Of a DNA stretch of 5,510 nucleotides, positions 1 through 5,510 are shown piece by piece; the stretch's first letter is position 1, and every line of letters begins with the position of its first letter. The position numbers and the translations under genes are program-made. The stretch is from Rhodospirillaceae bacterium (GTDB lineage Bacteria > Pseudomonadota > Alphaproteobacteria > Thalassobaculales > Thalassobaculaceae). The notes under the pieces were generated by a model, which was not told the DNA's origin, did no database searches, and saw nothing but the letters and a program-made list of their open reading frames with translations. The stretch is taken from positions 7,126-12,635 of the forward strand of contig PCAV01000113.1 in assembly GCA_002730675.1 (NCBI GenBank), given 5' to 3'.

Positions 1-539
1 AGGTTTTTACAGATAGGTTTTGGGTTGCAATTCACGCTATCAAAGTTGATAAATTTTCCTTTAAATGTAGCCGCGTCTTCTCGCCATAATTTTCGCATAG
101 CCTGTATATATTCATCTGTCCGCTCGCCGCGATCACTAAACTGTACATTTAGAGCATCAAACTCTTCTCTCAACCATCCCACTCCGATGCCAAGCTCAAT
201 TCGGCCACTTGTCAATCTGTCAATTGTTGCAAGATGCTTTGCTAAAATAACTGGGTTACGCTGCGGAAGAACAAGAACTCCGGTTATCAGCTTTAGTTTT
301 TTGGTTATTGCTCCAATAAATGTTAGCCAGGCAAGTGGATCGGGCCAATCTGTTTTTTCATTTCCTGGTAATCGGCCTGTTTTGCTGTAAGGGTATTTTG
401 TAGAATAATTTGATGGAATAACTACGTGTTCAACGGCGACAACAGATTCAAAACCTGCGGTTTCAGCTGCTATTGCTAATTTCTTTGCCTCGGTTGGGTC
501 AGGGCAAATTAAGTTGCCGAAATGCAGAGAAAATTTCAT
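1..539 (-). CDS. LLM-class flavin/F420-dependent oxidoreductase, N-terminal part (gene continues past the left edge)
   Basis: This is the first 179 codons of a luciferase-like monooxygenase (bacterial luciferase / F420-dependent oxidoreductase) family enzyme, a TIM-barrel protein that uses FMN or F420 to oxidise or reduce small organic substrates in the cytoplasm. The protein starts MKFSLHFGNL and continues with the family pattern: ETAGFESVVAVEHVV at residues 26-40 (the first beta-alpha units with the 'EH' motif), LKLITGVLVLPQRNP at 82-96, and GRIELGIGVGWLREEF at 112-127, the hallmark strand with its Gly-rich loop. The frame stays open to the left edge; full members are near 290 aa, so about 110 residues lie outside. 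The start is firm: an in-frame TGA lies at 573-575 and no other start codon falls between it and the ATG at 539. The Shine-Dalgarno is weak, only GGAT a few bases upstream. The sequence best recalls the 'probable F420-dependent oxidoreductase' group also seen in mycobacteria, but FMN use is equally possible and the substrate is unknown. Confidence 0.88.
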   Translation of the reverse strand, partial: MKFSLHFGNLICPDPTEAKKLAIAAETAGFESVVAVEHVVIPSNYSTKYPYSKTGRLPGNEKTDWPDPLAWLTFIGAITKKLKLITGVLVLPQRNPVILAKHLATIDRLTSGRIELGIGVGWLREEFDALNVQFSDRGERTDEYIQAMRKLWREDAATFKGKFINFDSVNCNPKPICKN

Positions 540-564
540 AAGTGATCCATCTTTCGAAAAGATA

Positions 565-588
565 TTGGGTACTCAATTTGGGTGCTCA
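565..588. repeat. 11-bp tandem direct repeat upstream of the LLM oxidoreductase gene
   Basis: Two copies of TTGGGTRCTCA (565-575 and 578-588) differ at one base (A versus G) and are separated by AT. They sit 26-49 bp upstream of the LLM oxidoreductase start codon, within the divergent control region shared with the flagellin gene. The position suits a tandem operator or activator site for the minus-strand gene. No regulator is identified, and a chance repeat in AT-rich DNA cannot be excluded. Confidence 0.3.
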
Positions 589-701
589 GGTCACATTTTT
601 GTGAACGGATACCATTTATGGATTCAAACATTCCCAATTAGTTAAAAGTATTAGTTCGGTTGATTCAATCCAAAACCTTAATTATGTTGTTTATGAAACA
701 T

Positions 702-727
702 CGACATGTCGGTACGATTGCTATCTT
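702..727 (+). promoter_or_regulatory. Possible control element before the flagellin gene: 10-bp palindrome and weak promoter-like boxes
   Basis: CGACATGTCG at 702-711 is a perfect 10-bp palindrome, 31 bp upstream of the flagellin ATG. It overlaps TCGACA (701-706), a 5/6 match to a -35 box, which is followed after only 15 bp by TATCTT (722-727, 4/6 to -10). If real, transcription would start about 8 bp before the ATG, leaving almost no leader. The rest of the 203-bp gap (540-742) is AT-rich, with no ORF and no recognisable sigma-28 or sigma-54 site. This is a tentative call. Confidence 0.2.
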
Positions 728-742
728 AGAAACTAGATTATT

Positions 743-1570
743 ATGGCTATTACTCCGTTAACAGGAAGTTCTGAGTTTTTTAAATCTTTAAGAGGTGTCA
801 ACTCGGACAAAAAATCGTCCAACCGTGCAATCAACCGTTTGGCACTGGGTGGAAGTGCGACTGATAAATCAATCACTGCTGAGAAGATAATAGACCAAAC
901 ATTTCGCAGTAAACTAAGGGTGTCTTCAATATTGACACAAAATTTGGGAAATGCGCGTGGCGCTGTTTCAGTGGCTCAAGCCGGAGTAAAAAATATTTCA
1001 GAATTAGCGTTGGTTATTCAAGATAAACTTATATCATTAGCGAACTCCAATAATTTGGAAAGTGAGAAGAGATCCCTCACAACGGACCTTGAAAATTTAT
1101 TAAATCAAGCAGAGAGTTTTATCGGAGGCAGCGAGTTTAATGCTGTTAATCTTCTTAGCGCTAACGGAAAAGATTTGAATGTAGTTGCAACGGCAACTGG
1201 TGAGGAATTAACTATAACTTCTCAATCCTCTCTCGGGTCAGTGATTAATTCGTTATCTGCTACAATAAAAAATGGCAGTAGAATAAGCGATCCAAATTCA
1301 ATCCTTCAGAGCGAATTTAAGTTATTAGAGGCAGCTTTGGCAGAAGCAAGCACGGCATTAGGTGGGGCCGATAAAGCGGTAAGTTTAAGGCAAAGAAGTC
1401 TCCAAGATTTCAATGAGACGTTAATAAAGAATCTTGGTAACGTATTGGAAAGTGATGTTGAGCGCGAAGGCGTCCGCATGACAGCCCAAAGTGTTCAAAC
1501 TCAATTATCAAGACAAACTTTGGCTATATCAAATGGCAACCCGAGTAGTGTTATTAAATTATTCAAATAA
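743..1570 (+). CDS. Flagellin (short alphaproteobacterial type)
   Basis: This 275-aa protein is a flagellin, the secreted subunit that polymerises into the flagellar filament. The N-terminal D0/D1 coiled region covers residues 25-125 and keeps the family spacing: NRLALGGSATDKSITAEKI (31-49), RVSSILTQNLGNARGAVSVA (59-78), an I..L..VIQDKLISLAN stretch (85-101), and EFNAVNLLSANG (131-142), equivalent to the usual 'FNG..LL'. The centre (about 145-185) is short, so a D2/D3 surface domain is essentially absent. The C-terminal D1/D0 helix is clear: LGGADKAVSLRQRSL (206-220), NLGNVLESDVEREG (230-243), then QLSRQTLAISN and terminal SSVIKLFK (254-275). The length matches Caulobacter-type flagellins (about 275 aa). 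Unusually, the first 25 residues lack the common 'INTN..ALxAxxxL' pattern. The start is fixed by an in-frame TAG at 734-736 with no alternative start after it, but no Shine-Dalgarno is visible. No flagellar neighbours are present, so the gene is isolated. Being a hook-associated FlgL-like protein is less likely, given the flagellin-type C-terminus. Confidence 0.9.
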   Translation: MAITPLTGSSEFFKSLRGVNSDKKSSNRAINRLALGGSATDKSITAEKIIDQTFRSKLRVSSILTQNLGNARGAVSVAQAGVKNISELALVIQDKLISLANSNNLESEKRSLTTDLENLLNQAESFIGGSEFNAVNLLSANGKDLNVVATATGEELTITSQSSLGSVINSLSATIKNGSRISDPNSILQSEFKLLEAALAEASTALGGADKAVSLRQRSLQDFNETLIKNLGNVLESDVEREGVRMTAQSVQTQLSRQTLAISNGNPSSVIKLFK

Positions 1571-1623
1571 GAAAAATTTAATTTTGGTAGGTTTTCAGCA
1601 TCTCCAAGTGTTCTGCATATTTC

Positions 1624-2406
1624 TCATGTGCCCGCAATGATGTGATTGCTTAGCGTACCTATTCCGCTAATAGAAACGTTACACACATCTCCTATCTTTA
1701 AGTTTTCTGAGTGGCCTTCCGTACCCATCCAGATCATATCCCCCGGGACCAACGTCAAATACTTAGACATGGTGCTTATGAACTTTTGCACCCCAAAGAT
1801 CATGCTGTTTGTTTCAAAAGATATTACTTCACGATCATTCACCGTAACTTTGGTTACTAAACTATTGAGATCTACATCAGTTTCAATCCAAGGGCCTATA
1901 GGCTTGAAAGTATCTGAATTTTTTGCGCGCCACATTGTTCTATCTTCCCTCTGCCATTTTCGCTCACTGATGTCGTTGCCTATACTATATCCAAAAACAA
2001 TATTGAGTGCTTCATCCTCCGATAGGTTTTTACCTTTTTTCCCAATTATAACGACTAGCTCCCCCTCATATTGAAATTCTTCAGAAGAATCTTTGGGTTT
2101 GATAATGGGTTCGCCATCTGCGATCAAAGCATTATTAGCTCGGTAACCAACATGCGGCTCATTCGGGATATTGGGTTCTCGATTGTTTGCTCTTGCCTGC
2201 TCTATAACGTGTTGCGCGTAGTTTAAGCCGGCTGCATAAAACGTTTTGGGTTCCAACGGCACCATAATTTTGGCATTGGCCAACTTGATTTCTTCACCTG
2301 TAAGTTCGATTGTTTCAAAAAGACTTCCTCGGACAACAGAGATAATATCGTTGTTAATGATACCATATGATGGCCCGTTCTGTGTTTTTACCCTGACCCA
2401 ACGCAT
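1624..2406 (-). CDS. Fumarylacetoacetate hydrolase (FAH) family protein
   Basis: This 260-aa cytoplasmic enzyme belongs to the FAH superfamily, metal-dependent enzymes that hydrolyse, isomerise or decarboxylate acylpyruvates and related diketo acids, often at the end of aromatic catabolism. A short N-terminal domain (1-50) precedes the FAH fold. FYAAGLNYAQH (56-66) carries the entry motif with a conserved His. FQYEGELVVIIGK (111-123) supplies two metal-ligand glutamates (E114, E116), and FGYSIGNDISERKWQ (138-152) the metal-ligand aspartate D145. AKNSDTFKPIGPW (161-173) is the usual 'K..DTF.P.GP' block. Near the C-terminus the common 'GTP.G' loop reads GDMIWMGTEGHS (222-233), as in a subset of members. 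The start at 2406 is chosen because AAGGAG lies exactly 6 bp upstream; in-frame TTG/ATG codons at 2427 and 2424 lie upstream of that site. The gene diverges from the esterase gene across 114 bp and ends 53 bp from the convergent flagellin. The substrate is unknown; homoprotocatechuate-type isomerase and acylpyruvase are both possible. Confidence 0.92.
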   Translation of the reverse strand: MRWVRVKTQNGPSYGIINNDIISVVRGSLFETIELTGEEIKLANAKIMVPLEPKTFYAAGLNYAQHVIEQARANNREPNIPNEPHVGYRANNALIADGEPIIKPKDSSEEFQYEGELVVIIGKKGKNLSEDEALNIVFGYSIGNDISERKWQREDRTMWRAKNSDTFKPIGPWIETDVDLNSLVTKVTVNDREVISFETNSMIFGVQKFISTMSKYLTLVPGDMIWMGTEGHSENLKIGDVCNVSISGIGTLSNHIIAGT

Positions 2407-2412
2407 TTTACT

Positions 2413-2418
2413 CTCCTT
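2413..2418 (-). promoter_or_regulatory. Strong Shine-Dalgarno site that sets the FAH-family start
   Basis: On the minus strand AAGGAG is followed by six bases (AGTAAA) and then the ATG at 2406-2404. This is close to ideal spacing and is the strongest ribosome binding site in the window. It lies inside the open frame that would begin at 2427 or 2424, so those upstream starts are disfavoured. Confidence 0.8.
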
Positions 2419-2520
2419 AAGCATCAATTTTTGATATCTATAAGATGATAAGCAAAAAACGATTTTAATAAAGATATTACTGCAAGCCTCTTTTTTTCTG
2501 GATTGAAGGCATATCAGTGA

Positions 2521-3489
2521 ATGTCAGAAAGTGTTGGTGCAATGTATCATTTAAGCGATTTTGGAAGTTTTCATGTTGGTGGCCGGATTGTTGAGGTGCG
2601 TGGCCAACCAAACCGTAAAGTCTGGTTTACGGAAACTTCTTACCATGATCAGGATCCGAATGGCGAATTCCTAATAGAACAAGTTTATGTCCAATATTTT
2701 ATCCCACAAAAACGTCAGTATAAATGGCCTTTGGTTTTGCTTCATGGCGGCGGGTTGACAGGTGCTTGCTGGGAAACAACACCCGATGGGCGTCCCGGCT
2801 GGTTACATAATTTTTTATCTGCAGGGTTTGCCGTTTATGTCTTGGACAACGTGGAGAGAGGTCGTTCAGGATTTTGCGCAATTGACAATGTTTGGGACGG
2901 CCAACCTATCCAACGAACGTTGAAGGAGGCCTGGGATATTTTTCGCTTTGGCAAACCAGAAAATTATGAAAGTGGCAAGCCATTTAAAGGACTTGAATTC
3001 CCACTAGAATATATGGAGGCTTTTCAACGTCAGTTTGTACCGAGGTGGACTAGCACTTCGGAGGCACAAGTGCGGGGTATTGGGGAGGCACTTAAAAAAA
3101 TTGGTTCGTGTGTTCTCATTTGTCATAGTCAGGGTGGTTTTCTTGGAGGAAAGGCGGCTGTGGAAAATATGGATGTTATTAAAGGGGTAATCTGTGTGGA
3201 AGCATCGGGTTGGCCTAGGCTTACCGATATAAATAAAAATATAGCGGAGAAAGCTCCCTGGCTTGTCTTACTCGGAGACTATATCGAGGAGTCACCGAGG
3301 TGGCAGAGTGCGCGAGGGGAAGCGGCTGAATTTTGCGAACATATGAACTCTTTAGGTGGAAACGCCTCACTCATCTCATTACCTGATGTTGGCTTCAAGG
3401 GCGCGTCTCACATGCTTATGATGGATCGCCATTCAGACAAAATTTCGGAATGGATATCGAAATGGATACTGCAGTCTTGTGGTGAATAG
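2521..3489 (+). CDS. Alpha/beta hydrolase, esterase 713 (Alcaligenes EST)-like
   Basis: This 322-aa serine hydrolase is probably a carboxylesterase. VLLHGGGLTG (72-81) is the oxyanion-hole strand and loop, followed by the family-diagnostic CWETTPDGRPGW (83-94) and VLDNVERGRSG (107-117). The nucleophile elbow is CHSQGG (201-206) with S203. IKGVICVEASG (220-230) places E227 directly after a strand, where the Alcaligenes EST family has a Glu as catalytic acid, and GASHMLMMDRH (294-304) supplies H297. LGDYIEESPRW (251-261) is a further block shared with that family, as I recall it. The remembered EST enzyme has two adjacent cysteines in its HGCC motif; here they are G76 and G77. No signal peptide is evident, so the protein is probably cytoplasmic. 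The start is firm because TGA at 2518-2520 directly precedes the ATG in frame; GAAGG at 2505-2509 is a usable but distant ribosome site (11-bp gap). It diverges from the FAH-family gene and ends 7 bp from the opposing dehydrogenase. The substrate is unknown. Confidence 0.9.
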   Translation: MSESVGAMYHLSDFGSFHVGGRIVEVRGQPNRKVWFTETSYHDQDPNGEFLIEQVYVQYFIPQKRQYKWPLVLLHGGGLTGACWETTPDGRPGWLHNFLSAGFAVYVLDNVERGRSGFCAIDNVWDGQPIQRTLKEAWDIFRFGKPENYESGKPFKGLEFPLEYMEAFQRQFVPRWTSTSEAQVRGIGEALKKIGSCVLICHSQGGFLGGKAAVENMDVIKGVICVEASGWPRLTDINKNIAEKAPWLVLLGDYIEESPRWQSARGEAAEFCEHMNSLGGNASLISLPDVGFKGASHMLMMDRHSDKISEWISKWILQSCGE

Positions 3490-3496
3490 ACCTTCT

Positions 3497-4900
3497 TCAA
3501 ATATTAACTATTTTTCCAGGGTTCATTATATTATCTGGATCAAAGGCTGTTTTAAGCGATCGCATCAACGACATTGCCTCACCATGCTCGTTGGTTAGAA
3601 AGTGAATTTTACCGTAGCCCACGCCATGTTCCCCGGTACACGTCCCGCCCATCTCTAATGCTCGCATTACCATCCGATCTGAATGTGCCTGAGCTTTCGT
3701 CATTTCTTCCTGATTATTAGGATCGACTATATAAAGCATATGGAAGTTTCCATCTCCAACATGACCGACTAGTGGGGAAATAAGTCCTGTTTCTTTGAGG
3801 TCATCTTTTGTTTCGTTGATACATTCTGCTAAGCGAGAAACTGGAACGCAAACGTCCGTTGCCCAGCCTTGGCACCCTGATCGCAGAGCAATAGCTGCGT
3901 AATAAGCGTCATGACGTGCTTGCCAAAGTTTATTTCTGTCTTCCATCTTCGAGGTCCATTGAAAAGCGGAGCCACCGAACTCCTCCGCTATTGCCTGTAC
4001 GGCCTCTGCTTGTTCTTTCGCACCGATTTCAGTCCCGTGAAATTCGAAGAAGATGGTAGGCTTTTCCTCATAACCCTCTAATTTTGAATAACTGATGCAT
4101 GCTCCCATTTGCACGTCATCCAGCAATTCCATGCGTGCTACTGGAATACCGGTTTGTACTATAAGTATAGATGTGTTTACCGCACTTTCCAAATCCTCGA
4201 ACTGGCAAACCGCTGATGTAATGGATTCTGGAATGCCATAAACTTTCAAGCGTATCTCTGTTATAATACCAAGGGTTCCCTCAGAGCCTACGAATAATCG
4301 GGTAAGGTCGTAACCAGCAGCCGACTTCCTAGCTCTACGAGCTGTTTGTACAATACGACCGTCTGCTGTGACAACCGTCAATGATAAAACATTCTCTCGC
4401 ATTGTGCCGTATCTCACAGCATTGGTGCCGGATGCTCTCGTTGCGGCCATGCCACCAATTGAAGCATCCGCTCCCGGATCAATTGGAAAAAATAGTCCAG
4501 TGTCTCTCAAGAAATCATTAAGCTGTTTGCGAGTAACCCCAGCCTCTACTTTTACATCTAAGTCTTCTTCATTAACTTCTAAAATTTTGTTCATCATCGA
4601 TAGATCGATGCAAATACCTCCCTTGAGGGCAGCGATGTTACCTTCTAGGGAGGTTCCTACACCAAAAGGTACAATGGGAAATTTATGATCTGAACAAATT
4701 TTGACGACTTCCGCTACGTCTTCTGTTGATTTCGCGAAAAATACGCCATCAGGTGAAGCTGCGCTATGATAACTTTCCCCTTTTCCGTGTCGTTCTCTAA
4801 TAGCGTCGGCTGTAGTGAACTGATCACCAAAGCGCTGCACCATTATTCCGATTACTTTTTCACGCGTGAGCGCATCTGATGGTATTGCGTCGACGTGCAT
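3497..4900 (-). CDS. FAD-binding D-lactate dehydrogenase (cytochrome) / GlcD-like oxidase
   Basis: This 467-aa flavoprotein of the vanillyl-alcohol oxidase/PCMH superfamily most resembles D-lactate dehydrogenase (cytochrome), the Dld/LDHD type, which oxidises D-2-hydroxyacids to 2-oxoacids and passes electrons to the respiratory chain. The FAD-binding half contains PFGVGTSLEG (78-87, the pyrophosphate loop), PIDPGADASIGGMAATRASG (139-158), RYGTMRENV (163-171) and GYDLTRLFVGSEGTLGIITE (196-215). The C-terminal cap and catalytic part contains GHVGDGNFH (379-387), whose H380 and H387 match the metal-binding histidines of the family, TGEHGVGYGK (422-431), and the closing AFDPDNIMNPGKI (452-464). 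The length is normal and no membrane segment is visible. The start ATG at 4900 has GGGAAA 5 bp upstream and an in-frame TAA at 4919-4921. The gene lacks glcE/glcF partners on either side, which favours a single-subunit Dld enzyme over glycolate oxidase subunit GlcD. D-lactate, D-2-hydroxyglutarate and related acids are all possible substrates. Confidence 0.93.
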   Translation of the reverse strand: MHVDAIPSDALTREKVIGIMVQRFGDQFTTADAIRERHGKGESYHSAASPDGVFFAKSTEDVAEVVKICSDHKFPIVPFGVGTSLEGNIAALKGGICIDLSMMNKILEVNEEDLDVKVEAGVTRKQLNDFLRDTGLFFPIDPGADASIGGMAATRASGTNAVRYGTMRENVLSLTVVTADGRIVQTARRARKSAAGYDLTRLFVGSEGTLGIITEIRLKVYGIPESITSAVCQFEDLESAVNTSILIVQTGIPVARMELLDDVQMGACISYSKLEGYEEKPTIFFEFHGTEIGAKEQAEAVQAIAEEFGGSAFQWTSKMEDRNKLWQARHDAYYAAIALRSGCQGWATDVCVPVSRLAECINETKDDLKETGLISPLVGHVGDGNFHMLYIVDPNNQEEMTKAQAHSDRMVMRALEMGGTCTGEHGVGYGKIHFLTNEHGEAMSLMRSLKTAFDPDNIMNPGKIVNI

Positions 4901-4944
4901 TGATCTTTCCCGAAAACATTAAATTTCACTAAGTAAGAAAATTT

Positions 4945-4956
4945 TATATTAATATA
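4945..4956. repeat. 12-bp AT-only palindrome in the dehydrogenase/djlA divergent gap
   Basis: TATATTAATATA is a perfect palindrome, 45 bp upstream of the dehydrogenase start. It is followed by a partial echo of itself (AATATACC then AATATAC). It may be an operator or simply a promoter-associated AT-rich stretch. The whole gap, 4901-5123, is strongly AT-rich, contains only ORFs of a few codons, and shows no hairpin-plus-T terminator or recognisable RNA gene. Confidence 0.25.
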
Positions 4957-5123
4957 CCAATATACAGTAATTGCTAAGAGCAAAGTTTTCACATAACTCA
5001 AATTATATGGACATCTATTTATGAATAAAGCATGAATAGAAGCATTGTAAAAAAGTAGCTGTTTAGTAAGGAAATAGTACTATTTTTGAATGGCGTTTTT
5101 TTACTTCTGGATAAAATGATAGC

Positions 5124-5510
5124 ATGGGTATTTGGGGTAAAATTATAGGAGGTGCAGCTGGCCTTGCGTTAGGAGGGCCGCTTGGTGCTTTGATAGGCAC
5201 GGCAGCGGGACATGCTGTTGATAAAATTACATTGAATTCTGAGGATTTGCCTATAGATGAGGAAGCAACAAAGCAAAAAATAGCTTTTACGATTGGCGTT
5301 ATCGTTCTTTCGGCAAAGATGGCTAAAGCAGACGGCGTTGTAACAAGGGATGAGATTACAGCTTTTCGTAAAATTTTCCATATACCAGAGAACGAAATTA
5401 AGAACGTTGGACGCGTTTGGGACTTGGCACGAAGAAATGTTGCTGGTTTTGAAGTTTATGCTAGGCAGATTGAAAAATTGTTTAATCCGCAATCTCCAGT
5501 ACTGGAGGAA
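5124..5510 (+). CDS. djlA: DjlA-like co-chaperone (TerB domain), N-terminal part (continues past the right edge)
   Basis: The first 129 codons of a DjlA-type protein are present. DjlA is an inner-membrane-anchored DnaJ-family co-chaperone that stimulates DnaK. The protein opens MGIWGKIIGGAAGLALGG and continues through PLGALIGTAAGHAVDK to residue 34. This is a Gly/Ala-rich hydrophobic segment like the single N-terminal transmembrane helix of DjlA, ending in the family's 'GH..DK' pattern. Residues 48-129 form the start of a TerB-like domain: FTIGVIVLSAKMAKADGVVT (55-74) with the acidic D70-G71 and E77 of the 'AD G.V...E' motif, then IPENEIKNV (87-95). The J domain expected near the C-terminus lies outside, so a TerB-only protein cannot be excluded. 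The start is the only one available: an in-frame TAA sits at 5112-5114. The Shine-Dalgarno is weak (GGAT at 5109-5112). It diverges from the dehydrogenase gene and appears to be its own unit here. Confidence 0.85.
   Translation, partial: MGIWGKIIGGAAGLALGGPLGALIGTAAGHAVDKITLNSEDLPIDEEATKQKIAFTIGVIVLSAKMAKADGVVTRDEITAFRKIFHIPENEIKNVGRVWDLARRNVAGFEVYARQIEKLFNPQSPVLEE

Noticed and set aside
25..390. 121-codon plus-strand reading frame at the left end
   Set aside because: It is the antisense shadow of the LLM oxidoreductase gene, whose protein motifs are clear on the minus strand.
1571..1623. Possible bidirectional terminator between the flagellin and FAH-family genes
   Set aside because: The only inverted repeat (AAAAT/ATTTT around 1572-1584) has no G-C pairs and would be too weak.
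1646..2074. 142-codon plus-strand reading frame opposite the FAH-family gene
   Set aside because: It lies wholly antisense to a well-supported enzyme gene, has no ribosome site, and shows no recognisable domain.
2407..2427. Longer N-terminus for the FAH-family protein from a TTG at 2427 or an ATG at 2424
   Set aside because: An AAGGAG ribosome site lies between these codons and the ATG at 2406 with ideal 6-bp spacing, and the seven added residues match no part of the family.
2486..2510. T-run at 2491-2497 with flanking GCCT/AGGC as a possible terminator or attenuator in the esterase leader
   Set aside because: The stem is just 4 bp with a 17-base loop that contains the T-run, so it does not resemble an intrinsic terminator.
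5086..5117. Possible promoter TTGAAT / TAAAAT giving a leaderless djlA transcript
   Set aside because: The spacer would be 20 bp and the boxes are only 4/6 and 5/6 matches in very AT-rich DNA.
5147..5153. Perfect AGGAGGT Shine-Dalgarno-like sequence within djlA
   Set aside because: The only nearby downstream start candidate, a TTG, is followed two codons later by a stop, and the motif is explained by Gly-Gly codons of the membrane segment.
5169..5492. 107-codon minus-strand reading frame at the right end
   Set aside because: The opposite strand encodes the DjlA-like protein with a membrane segment and TerB motif; the antisense product is Cys- and Asn-rich and not family-like.

Overview
The window looks like an ordinary chromosomal stretch from an alphaproteobacterium of moderately low GC (roughly 40% by eye). 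A marine or oligotrophic lineage such as SAR116 or another Rhodospirillales-like group is plausible. The lineage guess rests on a short alphaproteobacterial-style flagellin (275 aa), a DjlA-type co-chaperone of the alphaproteobacterial kind, and a set of catabolic oxidoreductases and hydrolases. It is an inference, because there is no rRNA or other marker gene here.

Six protein genes fill the window and alternate strictly in strand. They are: (1) the N-terminal part of a luciferase-like (LLM) flavin/F420-dependent oxidoreductase on the minus strand, running off the left edge; (2) a flagellin on the plus strand; (3) a fumarylacetoacetate hydrolase (FAH) family protein on the minus strand; (4) an alpha/beta hydrolase of the Alcaligenes 'EST/esterase 713' type on the plus strand; (5) an FAD-binding D-lactate dehydrogenase (cytochrome)/GlcD-like enzyme on the minus strand; (6) the N-terminal part of a DjlA/TerB-domain co-chaperone on the plus strand, running off the right edge. 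Because no two neighbours share a strand, each gene is probably its own transcription unit. The divergent gaps (203, 114 and 223 bp) must hold the promoters, and the convergent gaps (53 and 7 bp) must hold the transcript ends.

Functionally, genes 1, 3, 4 and 5 fit a loose theme of small-molecule catabolism: ester or lactone hydrolysis, cleavage or isomerisation of acylpyruvate-type intermediates, D-2-hydroxyacid oxidation, and flavin-linked oxidation. Nothing in the sequence ties them into one pathway. The FAH and esterase genes share a 114-bp divergent control region and are the best candidates for co-regulation. The flagellin stands alone, without other flagellar genes in view, and djlA belongs to protein quality control.

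I see no RNA genes, insertion sequences, CRISPR arrays, attachment sites or phage genes, and no convincing new system. The points most worth a second look are the Gly-Gly replacement of a remembered Cys-Cys pair at the esterase oxyanion hole, the isolated flagellin with an atypical N-terminus and no visible Shine-Dalgarno site, an 11-bp tandem repeat upstream of the LLM gene, and the strict strand alternation with a 7-bp convergent junction.
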